Source of the DNA: Puniceicoccales bacterium
GTDB taxonomy: Bacteria > Verrucomicrobiota > Verrucomicrobiia > Opitutales > JAIRLM01
DNA: 21,983 nt
NCBI GenBank assembly: GCA_031258995.1
Contig: JAIRMB010000050.1
Coordinates: forward strand, 1 to 21,983
Reading direction: 5' to 3'
Part shown: piece by piece, positions 14,390-21,907 of the stretch
How positions within the stretch are numbered: position 1 is the first letter of the stretch
How the letters are laid out: each line of letters begins with the position of its first letter
Notes under the pieces: generated by a model
What the model was told of the DNA's origin: nothing
Databases searched by the model: none
The model's input: only the letters and a program-made list of their open reading frames with translations
Made by a program: the position numbers and the translations under genes

Positions 14390-15205
14390 ATGGATAGCCA
14401 CATGCACTTGGATCGATTTCCTCGGGAAGAGCGGACGGCTGTTTTGGAGCGGGCTTGGTCGGTGGGCATCAAAGTCCTGGTCACCGTGGCCACTTCGTTT
14501 AGTGGCGTGGATGAGCTTTGGGCTCTGGCGAACGCCAACAAAGGGAAGGTTTACCATAGCGTCGGCGCGCATCCGACGGAGTTGGATGATGCCGTGCCCG
14601 TGGAAGCGGAAGTCATTGGCGCCGTCGAGCGGACCGGACCCGTGGCCATCGGCGAAACGGGATTTGACTACTTCTCCCTACCTCGGGGCCTCGGAGCCGC
14701 CAGAGCGGTCTCCGATGTCCAACGAGAAGCTTTTCTTCTCCAGGCTCGCGTCGCAAAGGAGGTCGGTCTGCCACTTATCATCCATTGCCGCGAGAAGGAG
14801 CGGACAAAGAGAGATGCTTGGAATGCGCTGCTTTGGGCATTGAAACGGGTCCAATTTCCGATGGAGCGGGCCCTGCTCCACTGCTTTGACTACGGCCACG
14901 AAGAGCTCATCCGATGGCAGGGCGAGGGCGCCTACGTTTCCTTTTCCGGCTCTGTTACCCGGAAAAGCCATGAAGAAGCTCAAAAGGCGCTGCAGTGCAC
15001 TAAAACGGACCGCTTTTTATTGGAAACGGACGCGCCATTTTTGCTGCCCGAGCCGCTGCGCACGACCGCGCCAGAAACTGTCTGCGAGCCGAGCCACATG
15101 CTCTATACGGCGAGCTTTGTCTCCTGGCTGTTGGCCATGGAGCAGGAGGACGTACTGGGTTTGAGCCTGGAAAATGGCTGCCGCTTTTTTGGGCTGGGCC
15201 GATGA
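14390..15205 (+). CDS. tatD: TatD-family metal-dependent DNase
   Basis: This is a TatD/YcfH-family hydrolase, a metal-dependent nuclease of 271 residues, the usual size. The metal ligands are visible in order: SHMHLD (H4, H6), GETGFDY (E89), IHCRE (H132), LHCFDYG (H164) and LETDAP (D214). The GAHP motif after the second strand is also present. The frame stays open upstream to 14249, but that stretch is the tRNA-Arg gene, so ATG 14390 at the family start MDSHMHLD is used. Only a purine-rich AAGAGAAAG precedes it as a binding site. The stop overlaps the ATG of lolC (ATGA), so the gene is coupled to the lipoprotein-release genes. The in vivo substrate is unsettled across the family. Confidence 0.95.
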   Translation: MDSHMHLDRFPREERTAVLERAWSVGIKVLVTVATSFSGVDELWALANANKGKVYHSVGAHPTELDDAVPVEAEVIGAVERTGPVAIGETGFDYFSLPRGLGAARAVSDVQREAFLLQARVAKEVGLPLIIHCREKERTKRDAWNALLWALKRVQFPMERALLHCFDYGHEELIRWQGEGAYVSFSGSVTRKSHEEAQKALQCTKTDRFLLETDAPFLLPEPLRTTAPETVCEPSHMLYTASFVSWLLAMEQEDVLGLSLENGCRFFGLGR

Positions 15206-16395
15206 AGATTTCCTGGGTCATCTACTACGGCTGGAAACAACTTTTCCCCAGCCGGGGCGGCCGCCTTTTCGTTTTAGCCTCCTCTTCCGGTGTGGCCATC
15301 GGAGTCGCGGTTTTGGCGGTGGTATTGAGTATCATGGACGGTTTTCAGGGGGAAGTGCGGGAGCAGCTCCTTCACTTTCACGGAGAAGTCGCCGTTCTTT
15401 CCGAAGGCGTGCCTTTCTCTGCCGTGGAGGAGGGCCGTCGACTACTATTGGCCGTGCGGGGCGTTGCCGCCGCCCGCCCTTTCTTCGAGGCTCCTTTGCT
15501 GCTGGAGCGGGAAGGCCGCTACGCCTTGCCCATCGCCCAGGGCCTCGCTGCGGAGGAGCTGGACGGCCTGCCGGCCGGATCGGTACTGCTAGGAGATTGC
15601 CTGGTGGAGCGGCTCGGCGCCCAGCCGGGCGACGATATTTCTCTGTTGAACCCCCAGACCCTGCTAGGGGCGGATGACGGTGTGGTTGTCTTACCATTGC
15701 GTGCCACCGTTGCCGGGACCATTCCCGCTCGCCGGGGCGGGCCGGACGGCCATCGGGTACTGATGGCCATCGATGAGCTGGCCGGCCTATTCGGCTCCTC
15801 TGACGCGGCCATGGGCTACGAGTTGCGGCTGACACCGGGCACAAAGGCCCAAGAGTTGGTCCGCCGGCTGAACGGCGAAGTGCTCCTGCCGCCTCTTCGC
15901 GCGGAGAGCTGGATGGAGATGAATCGGGAATTGCTTTCCGTGCTGGCCCTCGAACGGGCCGCCATGTTCTTTTCCATGGCCTTCATTGTGGCCGTTGCCG
16001 CCTTTGCCATGGGCAGCTTTCTTGCCGCCCACGTCTCCCGTAGAGCCCGCGAAATGGGCCTCCTGCGGGCTCTCGGCGCTCGGCCGAGCACGATCGCTTT
16101 CAGCTTTTTCTTACAAAGCATCTTTGTGGGTATTCTGGGCCTTCTGTTGGGCCTTGCGCTGTGTGCACTGCTGCTCCACTGGCGCGACGCTCTGCTGCGC
16201 ATTTTGCTGGCCGCCTTCGGGCGGGATGGCGGTGTGCTTTCCTTCTACGCGTTCGATCGACTTCCGGTGGCGTGGAGCTGGTGGGAATTTGGAAAGATCA
16301 GCGCATTTGCGCTGATTACCGTCGCCGTTGCCGGGCTCCTGCCGGCCTTTCGGGCCCTCCGCACGGATCCTTCCCTTTCCCTTCGCCATGAGTGA
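15202..16395 (+). CDS. lolC: Lipoprotein-releasing ABC permease (LolC/LolE type)
   Basis: This 397-residue permease belongs to the FtsX/MacB-type LolC/LolE group. With LolD it extracts lipoproteins from the inner membrane for delivery to the outer membrane. It has the expected plan of one N-terminal helix (about 22-46), a periplasmic domain of some 200 residues, and three helices in the last third (about 252-275, 300-330, 365-390). The cytoplasmic segment SRRAREMGLLRALGARPSTI is the family's coupling loop. The end, PAFRALRTDPSLSLRHE, is typical of LolC and LolE. A single permease gene is present here, as in many bacteria with a homodimeric Lol complex. It starts inside the tatD stop (ATGA) and overlaps lolD by eight bases. 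Confidence 0.92.
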   Translation: MKISWVIYYGWKQLFPSRGGRLFVLASSSGVAIGVAVLAVVLSIMDGFQGEVREQLLHFHGEVAVLSEGVPFSAVEEGRRLLLAVRGVAAARPFFEAPLLLEREGRYALPIAQGLAAEELDGLPAGSVLLGDCLVERLGAQPGDDISLLNPQTLLGADDGVVVLPLRATVAGTIPARRGGPDGHRVLMAIDELAGLFGSSDAAMGYELRLTPGTKAQELVRRLNGEVLLPPLRAESWMEMNRELLSVLALERAAMFFSMAFIVAVAAFAMGSFLAAHVSRRAREMGLLRALGARPSTIAFSFFLQSIFVGILGLLLGLALCALLLHWRDALLRILLAAFGRDGGVLSFYAFDRLPVAWSWWEFGKISAFALITVAVAGLLPAFRALRTDPSLSLRHE

Positions 16396-17098
16396 GTTAC
16401 GCTTACAAGACGTGCGGCTTGCCTATGCCTTCCCCGGCGGAGTGGTCCTGGATGGCGTAAATTTCGTCCTCCGCTCTGGTGAGAGCTGTGTGCTTAAGGG
16501 TCGCTCCGGTTGCGGGAAAACCTCTTTTTTGCACGTACTGGGTGGCCTGCTGGAGCCCTCCGGCGGCCAGGTCCTCTGGGATGGCCGTGTCATTTTTGCG
16601 GCTAAACAAAATGTGTTGCGAGGTAGAACCATCGGCTTTATTTTCCAGAACCACTGCCTTCTGCCGGGGCTAACGGCTCTGGAGAATGTGCTGCTGCCTT
16701 GGCGAATTGCCGGTTGCGGGTCCTTTCGCTCCGCCAAATCCCGGGCCCAAAAGCTACTGGCCGATGTCTGGCTCTCCGGAAAAGAACACTCCGTGCCGAA
16801 TTCCCTTTCCGGCGGAGAGCTACAGCGGGTCGCCTTGGCCCGAGCTCTCCTGCTGCGGCCGCCCTTCCTCCTCGCCGATGAGCCGACCGGCTCACTGGAT
16901 GGTGCAGCGGAAATCCGCGTTCGGGATCTACTTTTTGACCTTTGCCGCCGGGAAGGAGCTGGCCTGCTGGCAGTTAGTCACGGCGAGATTTTTGACGATT
17001 TTGTCGACCGCACCGCTACCCTAGAGGGCGGGAAAATTTGCGGCGAGGGCGGCCACGGGAGCGGCTTGAGCGGGCAGTGCCTCGCGAAGAAGTACTAA
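16388..17098 (+). CDS. lolD: Lipoprotein-releasing ABC ATPase (LolD)
   Basis: This 236-residue ATPase powers the LolC-type permease encoded just upstream. All catalytic motifs are intact: Walker A GRSGCGKT (38-45), Q-loop FIFQNH (85-89 with Gln87), signature LSGGE (140-144), Walker B LLADEPT (161-167, Glu165) and H-loop VSH (His198). GSLD follows Walker B as in LolD and MacB. The frame is open upstream to 16328, but ATG 16388, overlapping the lolC stop by eight bases, gives the proper N-terminus. It is well conserved next to the degenerate GldA-like ATPase in the same window. A 33-base gap separates it from the convergent ferredoxin gene. Confidence 0.94.
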   Translation: MSELRLQDVRLAYAFPGGVVLDGVNFVLRSGESCVLKGRSGCGKTSFLHVLGGLLEPSGGQVLWDGRVIFAAKQNVLRGRTIGFIFQNHCLLPGLTALENVLLPWRIAGCGSFRSAKSRAQKLLADVWLSGKEHSVPNSLSGGELQRVALARALLLRPPFLLADEPTGSLDGAAEIRVRDLLFDLCRREGAGLLAVSHGEIFDDFVDRTATLEGGKICGEGGHGSGLSGQCLAKKY

Positions 17099-17131
17099 TC
17101 GGCGACAGAAATTTTTACGGGTGCCCGCCGA

Positions 17132-17365
17132 CTACTCGCCATCGTCGCCTATGGCGCTCACGGGACAAGACTCCAGGGCTTCCCGGCAGCGGGCCTTTTC
17201 GTCGTCATTTTCCGGTTGGCGGAAGACATAGGAAAACCCTCCCTCCTCCTGCCGCCTGAAGATCTCCGGTGAGATCTCGCGGCAAAGATTGCAATCGATG
17301 CAATTGTCATCGACGTAAAAAGCTCCCTTTGCGTTGTCGGGCCATCGATTATGTCGTTCCGCCAT
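17132..17365 (-). CDS. Small [4Fe-4S] ferredoxin
   Basis: This 77-residue protein is a single-cluster ferredoxin. Three cysteines form CIDCNLC and the fourth lies in the C-terminal CPVSAI, the pattern of monocluster [4Fe-4S] ferredoxins of about 60-80 residues. An additional cysteine seven residues before the last could form a disulphide. It is an electron carrier; its partner cannot be told from context. ATG 17365 is chosen over an in-frame TTG at 17371. A promoter-like pair lies just upstream, which would give a leaderless or nearly leaderless message. The gene converges on lolD. Confidence 0.88.
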   Translation of the reverse strand: MAERHNRWPDNAKGAFYVDDNCIDCNLCREISPEIFRRQEEGGFSYVFRQPENDDEKARCREALESCPVSAIGDDGE

Positions 17366-17371
17366 GGCCAA

Positions 17372-17399
17372 ATTCTCGCCGCCCGGAGCCCTCTGTCAA
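17372..17399 (-). promoter_or_regulatory. Candidate promoter for the ferredoxin gene
   Basis: On the minus strand TTGACA (17399-17394) and GAGAAT (17377-17372) are separated by 16 bases. The ATG at 17365 begins seven bases after the last base of the -10 box, so transcription should start at or beside the start codon. The -35 box is perfect and the -10 matches at four of six positions. Confidence 0.45.
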
Positions 17400-17470
17400 G
17401 GAGCCATCGCAAAAAAATGCAGGGAGGGGGCAACTTTTATCGGAGCTGCCGTTCCTTCCGACAAAAGCGG

Positions 17471-18358
17471 CTAGGATTTGGCTGGGAGACCTTTTTCTTT
17501 TGCGCGGCTGTCCGAGACCTTTTTGTCGAGCCACACTAGCGCCAGCAGGACGACGAGGGCGACAATTTGTCGAAACCAGTTGCCCCCTTCACCGTAGAGA
17601 AGACGGCCGAAAAAGAGCCCCAATACAAGAGGTAAATTCGTGAAGGCCAATAACACACCAGATGAGACGGCGACCACACCCTTGTTCCAAATATAGTTCG
17701 CAATTCCGCCGCAAAAGATGGGCAAATAGAGAAGTATGGCGATTTGGTGCGGGGCCCAGGAGAATGTTTCTGGCAAATTGCTCCAGGGCGTCATGAAGAG
17801 CGCTAACAAAAGCGGTGCGGTGCCACCCAGCCACATCCAGAAAAAAGCGGCCCGGTCCGGGATGTCCTTGTGGGCTCGCATCAGACGGCCGTAGAGCACT
17901 ACGCCGAGTCCATGGACCAGATTGGCCGCCTGACATTCCACAAATCCACGGACGGTGTAGCGGCCTTTGATGCTCGCGCCGAGGGCGTAGGCGCAGGCTG
18001 CGATGGAAATGGCGGCAAAAAGGAGCCGCTGCCAGGGTCGACGCCGTTCGAATAGATCGGCAAAGATGCCCACGTAGAGGGGGGCCGAGAGGCTCAGCAG
18101 GGCGACCAAATGTCCTTCAAGATGGGCAAAGGAGCTCTGGTAGAAATAATTCATCAGCCCCAGCTGCAGCAGGCCGATGCCGGCGAAGGAAAGTCGCAGT
18201 TTCCGGGCTGGCCCATAGAAGGCGAAGGGAAGGAACATGGCCATTCCGATTACGCAAGACAGCAGTCCCACGAGTGGAGGCGTCACGAAATACATGGCCA
18301 TATGGTTGAGGCCAAAAGAGCTTCCCCAGATCAGCGCTGCTATCAATAGGTAAATCAT
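17471..18358 (-). CDS. EamA/DMT-superfamily transporter
   Basis: This 295-residue integral membrane protein belongs to the EamA drug/metabolite transporter family. About ten hydrophobic helices form two five-helix halves. The first half opens with LLIAALIWGSSFGLNHMA, the family start (IWGSSF), and the second half contains YLPIFCGGIANYIWNKGV and LAFTNLPLVLGLFFGRLLYGE, the usual end of the second EamA repeat. A short basic cytoplasmic tail follows. The substrate is not known; such proteins export or exchange small metabolites. ATG 18358 is preceded by a promoter-like pair but no ribosome binding site. A second member of the family is encoded at 19561-20466. Confidence 0.88.
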   Translation of the reverse strand: MIYLLIAALIWGSSFGLNHMAMYFVTPPLVGLLSCVIGMAMFLPFAFYGPARKLRLSFAGIGLLQLGLMNYFYQSSFAHLEGHLVALLSLSAPLYVGIFADLFERRRPWQRLLFAAISIAACAYALGASIKGRYTVRGFVECQAANLVHGLGVVLYGRLMRAHKDIPDRAAFFWMWLGGTAPLLLALFMTPWSNLPETFSWAPHQIAILLYLPIFCGGIANYIWNKGVVAVSSGVLLAFTNLPLVLGLFFGRLLYGEGGNWFRQIVALVVLLALVWLDKKVSDSRAKEKGLPAKS

Positions 18359-18366
18359 AGCAGCCC

Positions 18367-18395
18367 CTTTTATGGGGGAGCGAGATTGCCGTCAA
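18367..18395 (-). promoter_or_regulatory. Candidate promoter for the EamA gene at 17471-18358
   Basis: On the minus strand TTGACG (18395-18390) and TAAAAG (18372-18367) have an ideal 17-base spacer. Eight bases separate the second box from the ATG, implying a leaderless or nearly leaderless transcript. A short CCCC/GGGG pairing spans the -10 box. Confidence 0.45.
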
Positions 18396-18449
18396 GCCTT
18401 TTTTACTGCGGATTTACGGCTGGTTCGAACGGCCTTCCGCGGAGCCCGG

Positions 18450-19109
18450 TCATCGGCGCCGCATTTGCTCGGCGCGGTAGATGTGCAAAAAATTTCGAAG
18501 GGCATTGGCCGTGGTCGTCGGCGGTAGTAGATAATCGTAATTGACAGTGCCCCGCAGCTCGTCCCGCACGGACCGGAGACGGCGCTCAATATCTTCCACT
18601 GTGACATTTTCTCTTTGTTTTATGCGGGTCCGCAGCTCGTCGAGGGGCGGAGGTAGGAGGAAGAGGGACACGGCCCGGCCGTAGAACGGATGATTCGGTT
18701 CTGTTCTAGAAAGTTTTTGCAGCGCCGTGGCGCCACAGAGGTCCATGGTAACTAGCGCATTCTTGCCGGCCACGAAGTGCCGCCGCAGTTCATCCCGGGT
18801 GAGCCCATAGAGGTGCTGGCCGTGCACGATGGAATGCTCACAAAAAGCATTGCGGGACAGTAGGTCTTGAAATGTGGGCCGATCCACGAAATAGTAGTCG
18901 CGGCCATCGATTTCTCGCGAGCGCGGCGGACGGGTGGTCGTGGTAACGGCATAGGTAAAAAGGTGGCCGTAGCGGTTCACAAGACTGCGACAGAGGGTGG
19001 TCTTCCCCGCCCCGGTAGGGCCAGAGATGATGAAAATCAGAGCGATCGACTGCAGTTCCCCGGCACGCACCGCGTGCCGGGGAACTGACTCGGAAGGCAC
19101 ACGGTTCAT
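18450..19109 (-). CDS. gmk: Guanylate kinase
   Basis: This is a guanylate kinase, which converts GMP to GDP using ATP in nucleotide synthesis. Numbered from ATG 19109 it has 219 residues. The P-loop is GPTGAGKTT (30-38), followed by TTTRPPRSREIDGRDYYFV (57-75), which holds the GMP-binding arginine and glutamate. HGQHLYGL and TMDLCGA follow, then the lid-like IERRL with a downstream YDYLL. Two normally conserved places differ: Q of the DxQGA segment is Cys, and SREIDG replaces the more common PGEVDG. The N-terminus is about 20 residues longer than usual and is encoded by a perfect hairpin. The ATG overlaps the stop of the membrane-protein gene (ATGA). Confidence 0.92.
   Translation of the reverse strand: MNRVPSESVPRHAVRAGELQSIALIFIISGPTGAGKTTLCRSLVNRYGHLFTYAVTTTTRPPRSREIDGRDYYFVDRPTFQDLLSRNAFCEHSIVHGQHLYGLTRDELRRHFVAGKNALVTMDLCGATALQKLSRTEPNHPFYGRAVSLFLLPPPLDELRTRIKQRENVTVEDIERRLRSVRDELRGTVNYDYLLPPTTTANALRNFLHIYRAEQMRRR
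19053..19087. repeat. Perfect 16-bp hairpin in the 5' end of gmk
   Basis: CAGTTCCCCGGCACGC (19053-19068) recurs inverted as GCGTGCCGGGGAACTG (19072-19087) with a three-base ACC loop. It encodes about residues 8-19 of the guanylate kinase, in the extra N-terminal part before the enzyme core. The stem is GC-rich and has no mismatch. It could be an inserted palindromic element or an RNA structure that controls translation of gmk. Confidence 0.85.
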
Positions 19110-19558
19110 CGGCGGGCTCTCCTGCAGAGCCAATCCCGTAAACGGTAGGGATATACGGCCAAATAGGATGCCAACAGGACACAGCAATAGGCGTAGAGCT
19201 TTGCCACCAGCCAGAGCGGGCCGTAGTGGCCCATGCCGGCCTTCAGCAGTTCGTTGGCCCAGAGCAGCTGCAAGATAACCAGAGCACGGGAGGAAAGAAA
19301 GCCATAGCTGCTTCGGAGGGCGGCGATCGCCAAGAGGGCGAAGGCGCAGAAAAGGAGCAGACGGCAGTCGCCGAAGTCAGCCCGGCCCAGATGAAGGATT
19401 TTGCCGAGGAAAATTGCGACGGCGATCAAGAAAAGGCCCCTATCTACCAATGACATGCGCAAAAAGCGGGCGATAGTTCCGCGGCGGAAGGGGCTCCACA
19501 GGGACAGGACCAATAGCAGTGGCGGAACGAGGGATCCAAGAATGAGTAAGATGATCAT
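19106..19558 (-). CDS. Small membrane protein of unknown function
   Basis: This 150-residue protein is not recognised. Four to five hydrophobic segments can be seen (about 2-21, 43-58, 66-82, 91-105 and 116-137), with a basic C-terminal tail ending in CRRARR, so it should be an inner-membrane protein with the tail in the cytoplasm. It lies two bases after the upstream EamA transporter gene, and its stop overlaps the gmk start (ATGA), so it is cotranscribed and likely coupled with both. Nothing in the sequence points to a specific activity. Confidence 0.75.
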   Translation of the reverse strand: MIILLILGSLVPPLLLVLSLWSPFRRGTIARFLRMSLVDRGLFLIAVAIFLGKILHLGRADFGDCRLLLFCAFALLAIAALRSSYGFLSSRALVILQLLWANELLKAGMGHYGPLWLVAKLYAYCCVLLASYLAVYPYRLRDWLCRRARR

Positions 19559-19560
19559 GG

Positions 19561-20466
19561 CTAGCAGCAGGAATGAAAATGCTCGGTCTCTGCCCCGCCG
19601 CCGGATCGCGCCTCGTGGCAGGCGAGGGCGAGAGTGACCGGAATGACGATGGCCGCGCCCAGCATGGTGGATTGACCGACAACTTCACCGAAGAAGATAT
19701 AGCCAGTGAGCAGACTGAAAAGAAATTCCACATTACGGTAGGGCGCCGTGGCGGAGGCCTCGATGAGCCGGAGCGCCCGTATGAGGCAGTAGAGCAGGAC
19801 ATTTGCGCCGACGCCGAGCAGGATGGCCAATAGCCACTCGAAGGTGCTGGGCGGGACCCAGCGGCCGATGGCGGGCCAGGCGGAAAAGATAGCGGTCCAC
19901 AAGGAGCCGTAAAAGATCATGGCCCAAAGAGATTCTTCCCGGGCATAGCGGCGATTCAGCACGTCCAGGGCGGCGAAGAAGGTGGCCGAAAGGAGAAGGG
20001 GAACGGTGGCCCATCGGAACGCGGTCGGTCCGGCCGGACCGACCGCAATTGCTATGCCGCAGAAACCGATGGCCGTGGCTGCCCAGCGCCAGGTGGAGAC
20101 CCGCTCTTTTAAAAAAATGCGGGCGAAAACCAGCAAAATGAGCGGCATGGAAAAGCCAATAAGTACGGCCATGGGCATGGCGGCGTGACGTAGGCCGGCG
20201 CACCAACAGGCGGTGGCGGCGAAAAGGGTACCGCCGCGGAACAGGTGCAGGAGAGGCCGTGTCGTACGGAAGCTGGCCGGACCGGCGGCGACAAGAAAGG
20301 GCAGCAGGACCAGAACGGCACAGATGAAGCGGAGGAAGGTGGTCTGAATTGGATCCAGGCGAATGCTTAAAATTTTCATGGCAACGTCATTGATTTGGCA
20401 GGCGGCCAAACTCAGCACGAACCAGAGCACGCCGCAGAAATACCTCCTATTCGCGGCCCGCCCCAT
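19561..20466 (-). CDS. EamA/DMT-superfamily transporter
   Basis: This 301-residue membrane protein is a second EamA-family transporter. Ten hydrophobic helices form two repeats. Family features include FLRFICAVLVLLPF in the first half, FSMPLILLVFARIFLKERVSTWRW, the usual strand-turn between helices 4 and 5, and NVEFLFSLLTGYIFFGEVVG near the end (EFLFSLLTGYIFFGE matches the family's PxxaxllgxlxlgE). It ends in a short hydrophilic tail with HFHSCC. The substrate is unknown. It heads the cluster that continues with the small membrane protein and gmk. A TTGACG -35-like box lies at 20495-20500 on the minus strand, but no good -10 accompanies it. Confidence 0.88.
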   Translation of the reverse strand: MGRAANRRYFCGVLWFVLSLAACQINDVAMKILSIRLDPIQTTFLRFICAVLVLLPFLVAAGPASFRTTRPLLHLFRGGTLFAATACWCAGLRHAAMPMAVLIGFSMPLILLVFARIFLKERVSTWRWAATAIGFCGIAIAVGPAGPTAFRWATVPLLLSATFFAALDVLNRRYAREESLWAMIFYGSLWTAIFSAWPAIGRWVPPSTFEWLLAILLGVGANVLLYCLIRALRLIEASATAPYRNVEFLFSLLTGYIFFGEVVGQSTMLGAAIVIPVTLALACHEARSGGGAETEHFHSCC

Positions 20467-20615
20467 CAGGCCAGCAATGGGGAAAGCTCTGGGCCGTCAA
20501 CGGGAAATTCCGGAAGAGCGCAGAATTTCGATCGAAGAATCTTTGCCTTCGCCATGCGACCGCAAGTGTCGCAGCGTCAGTGATAATTTCGCACTAGCGC
20601 GATAGGGCTGGCAGT

Positions 20616-20632
20616 CCTATTCTGTGAATAGG
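20616..20632. repeat. 7-bp hairpin before the promoter of the last gene
   Basis: CCTATTC and GAATAGG pair perfectly around TGT. The hairpin ends two bases before the -35 box of the gene at 20671. It lies in the 204-base divergent gap, which otherwise holds another hairpin at 20555-20573 (TGCGAC/GTCGCA) and no gene. Confidence 0.45.
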
Positions 20633-20633
20633 C

Positions 20634-20662
20634 TTTACAGAAAAATCTATTGTAGACATAAT
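20634..20662 (+). promoter_or_regulatory. Candidate promoter for the orphan gene at 20671
   Basis: TTTACA (20634-20639) and CATAAT (20657-20662) are separated by 17 bases, each one mismatch from consensus. The ATG follows eight bases after the second box, so the message would be almost leaderless unless translation begins further down. A 7-bp inverted repeat, TGTAGAC (20651-20657) and GTCTACA (20687-20693), flanks the start region and could be an operator. Confidence 0.6.
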
Positions 20663-20670
20663 AGTCCTAC

Positions 20671-21903
20671 ATGGGAGACGCTTCACGTCTACATATTATT
20701 AGCAGGCCATCTTCCGTTTTGGATTTATCCACTGGATGTTTGATAGGCCAAGGTCCAACGGATCCCAATTCGCTCAAAGGATCCGCAACGAAAACATCGC
20801 AGAAGAAACAAAATTTTTTTATGCGAGTTCTCCGTTTGCCATATTCTCTGCTTTTCAGCAGATCCGAATCTACTTGCCCGTTGACGCCGTACGGTGATAG
20901 TAAACCTCTCGACGGGCCGACCAATCTTAATACGATCGATGCCGTAAAGCTGATCAGCCCCGTGCCCGTAGAATCATTGGTGCGTAAGAGAGAGGAAAAA
21001 GTCTCGAGCCTGCACAGCGAGGAGGCAGATAAAAGAGACGAACTTTTTATCGCGCTCAACGGACGGCTTCCAGCAGGGGAACTTGCCAAGGCCGCGCTTC
21101 AAATTGCCCTCTCCTTGAGAGGACACATTTGGGTACCTCAACTAAAAAGCAAAGTGGAGGAAGTCTCATCGCTTTCGACACTTATGAAGAGTTTTAAGGA
21201 AAATGCGAACAACAGGGCCGCCATAGCAGCGTATGAAAAACCAAAAAGTTTTGGTAAAGGCTCTTTCCAGAAGAGTTTTGTGAGCCTAGAACGCAAACTT
21301 AGAGAAAAGGAAATGGAGCTCGGGCATTTGATCGTCTCCCTCGCCAAGAAGCAGAGCCAAGACGGCGGATTTCCGCAAATTTTTGTAGAACTGTTTAATT
21401 CAGTCTCACATACGGAATGTAAGCCTGTGGGCCAACTTATGGCGGACATTAATTTTTTGGTGAAAGAGCGCCAAATCGCTGAGGCAAGTGTCACGCTTGC
21501 CAAAACTCTAGGTGTCCAAACAACCGTGGTCCCAACAGGATTTTATATCGACTGCCTTGTGGAGCTGGGGCATGGGCTGCTCTCTCGCCTTGAGGATGCG
21601 GCAAAACAGTACCACCCCGGAGAAAGTTCGCTGAATGGAGCGATGCACGCCGTATTCAATGCCTTTTCAGAACTAAGGGAAAAGAAAATCCTTAACAGGA
21701 CCAAAATCGCAAGAGTAATTGCCCTTGCGCAAGGGCAAGCTAATAGTGCACTGAAGAAATGTGGCGCGAGTGAGAAAGAAAAGAAGGCGAAACTTCAAGA
21801 GCTTATTTCATGGCTGAAGGAAAATGAGAAAGCCCTAGCCAGCCTCGGGGCGTCAAAAGTTGGCATCCCCCCAGGGGAAGGCTTCCGCAAGCGTCATAAA
21901 TAA
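20671..21903 (+). CDS. Unrecognised AT-richer orphan gene
   Basis: This 410-residue protein is not recognised. It has no signal peptide; a short hydrophobic patch lies at about 51-63. The first 105 residues are rich in Ser, Pro and Lys and look disordered, the rest is mainly helical and highly charged, with a heptad-like stretch near 204-228 and a lysine-rich helix near 361-388. It ends in a basic tail, FRKRHK. Base use is clearly more AT-rich than in the adjacent genes. A good promoter stands directly in front of ATG 20671, with no ribosome binding site; a later in-frame ATG at 20824 is possible. It stands alone, divergent from the transporter operon. A secreted effector is one reading, on composition only. 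Confidence 0.72.
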   Translation: MGDASRLHIISRPSSVLDLSTGCLIGQGPTDPNSLKGSATKTSQKKQNFFMRVLRLPYSLLFSRSESTCPLTPYGDSKPLDGPTNLNTIDAVKLISPVPVESLVRKREEKVSSLHSEEADKRDELFIALNGRLPAGELAKAALQIALSLRGHIWVPQLKSKVEEVSSLSTLMKSFKENANNRAAIAAYEKPKSFGKGSFQKSFVSLERKLREKEMELGHLIVSLAKKQSQDGGFPQIFVELFNSVSHTECKPVGQLMADINFLVKERQIAEASVTLAKTLGVQTTVVPTGFYIDCLVELGHGLLSRLEDAAKQYHPGESSLNGAMHAVFNAFSELREKKILNRTKIARVIALAQGQANSALKKCGASEKEKKAKLQELISWLKENEKALASLGASKVGIPPGEGFRKRHK

Positions 21904-21907
21904 TTCC

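Noticed and set aside
15332..15844. A 170-residue minus-strand frame opposite lolC
   Set aside because: Pro/Arg-rich antisense shadow of a well-supported permease gene.
17099..17131. TCGGCG/CGCCGA pairing between lolD and the ferredoxin gene as a bidirectional terminator
   Set aside because: Only a 6-bp stem with a 21-base loop and no T-tract on either strand at the right place.
18392..18607. A 71-residue lysine/arginine-rich frame after gmk, at the place where rpoZ often lies
   Set aside because: Most of it overlaps gmk in another frame and it shows no omega-subunit pattern.
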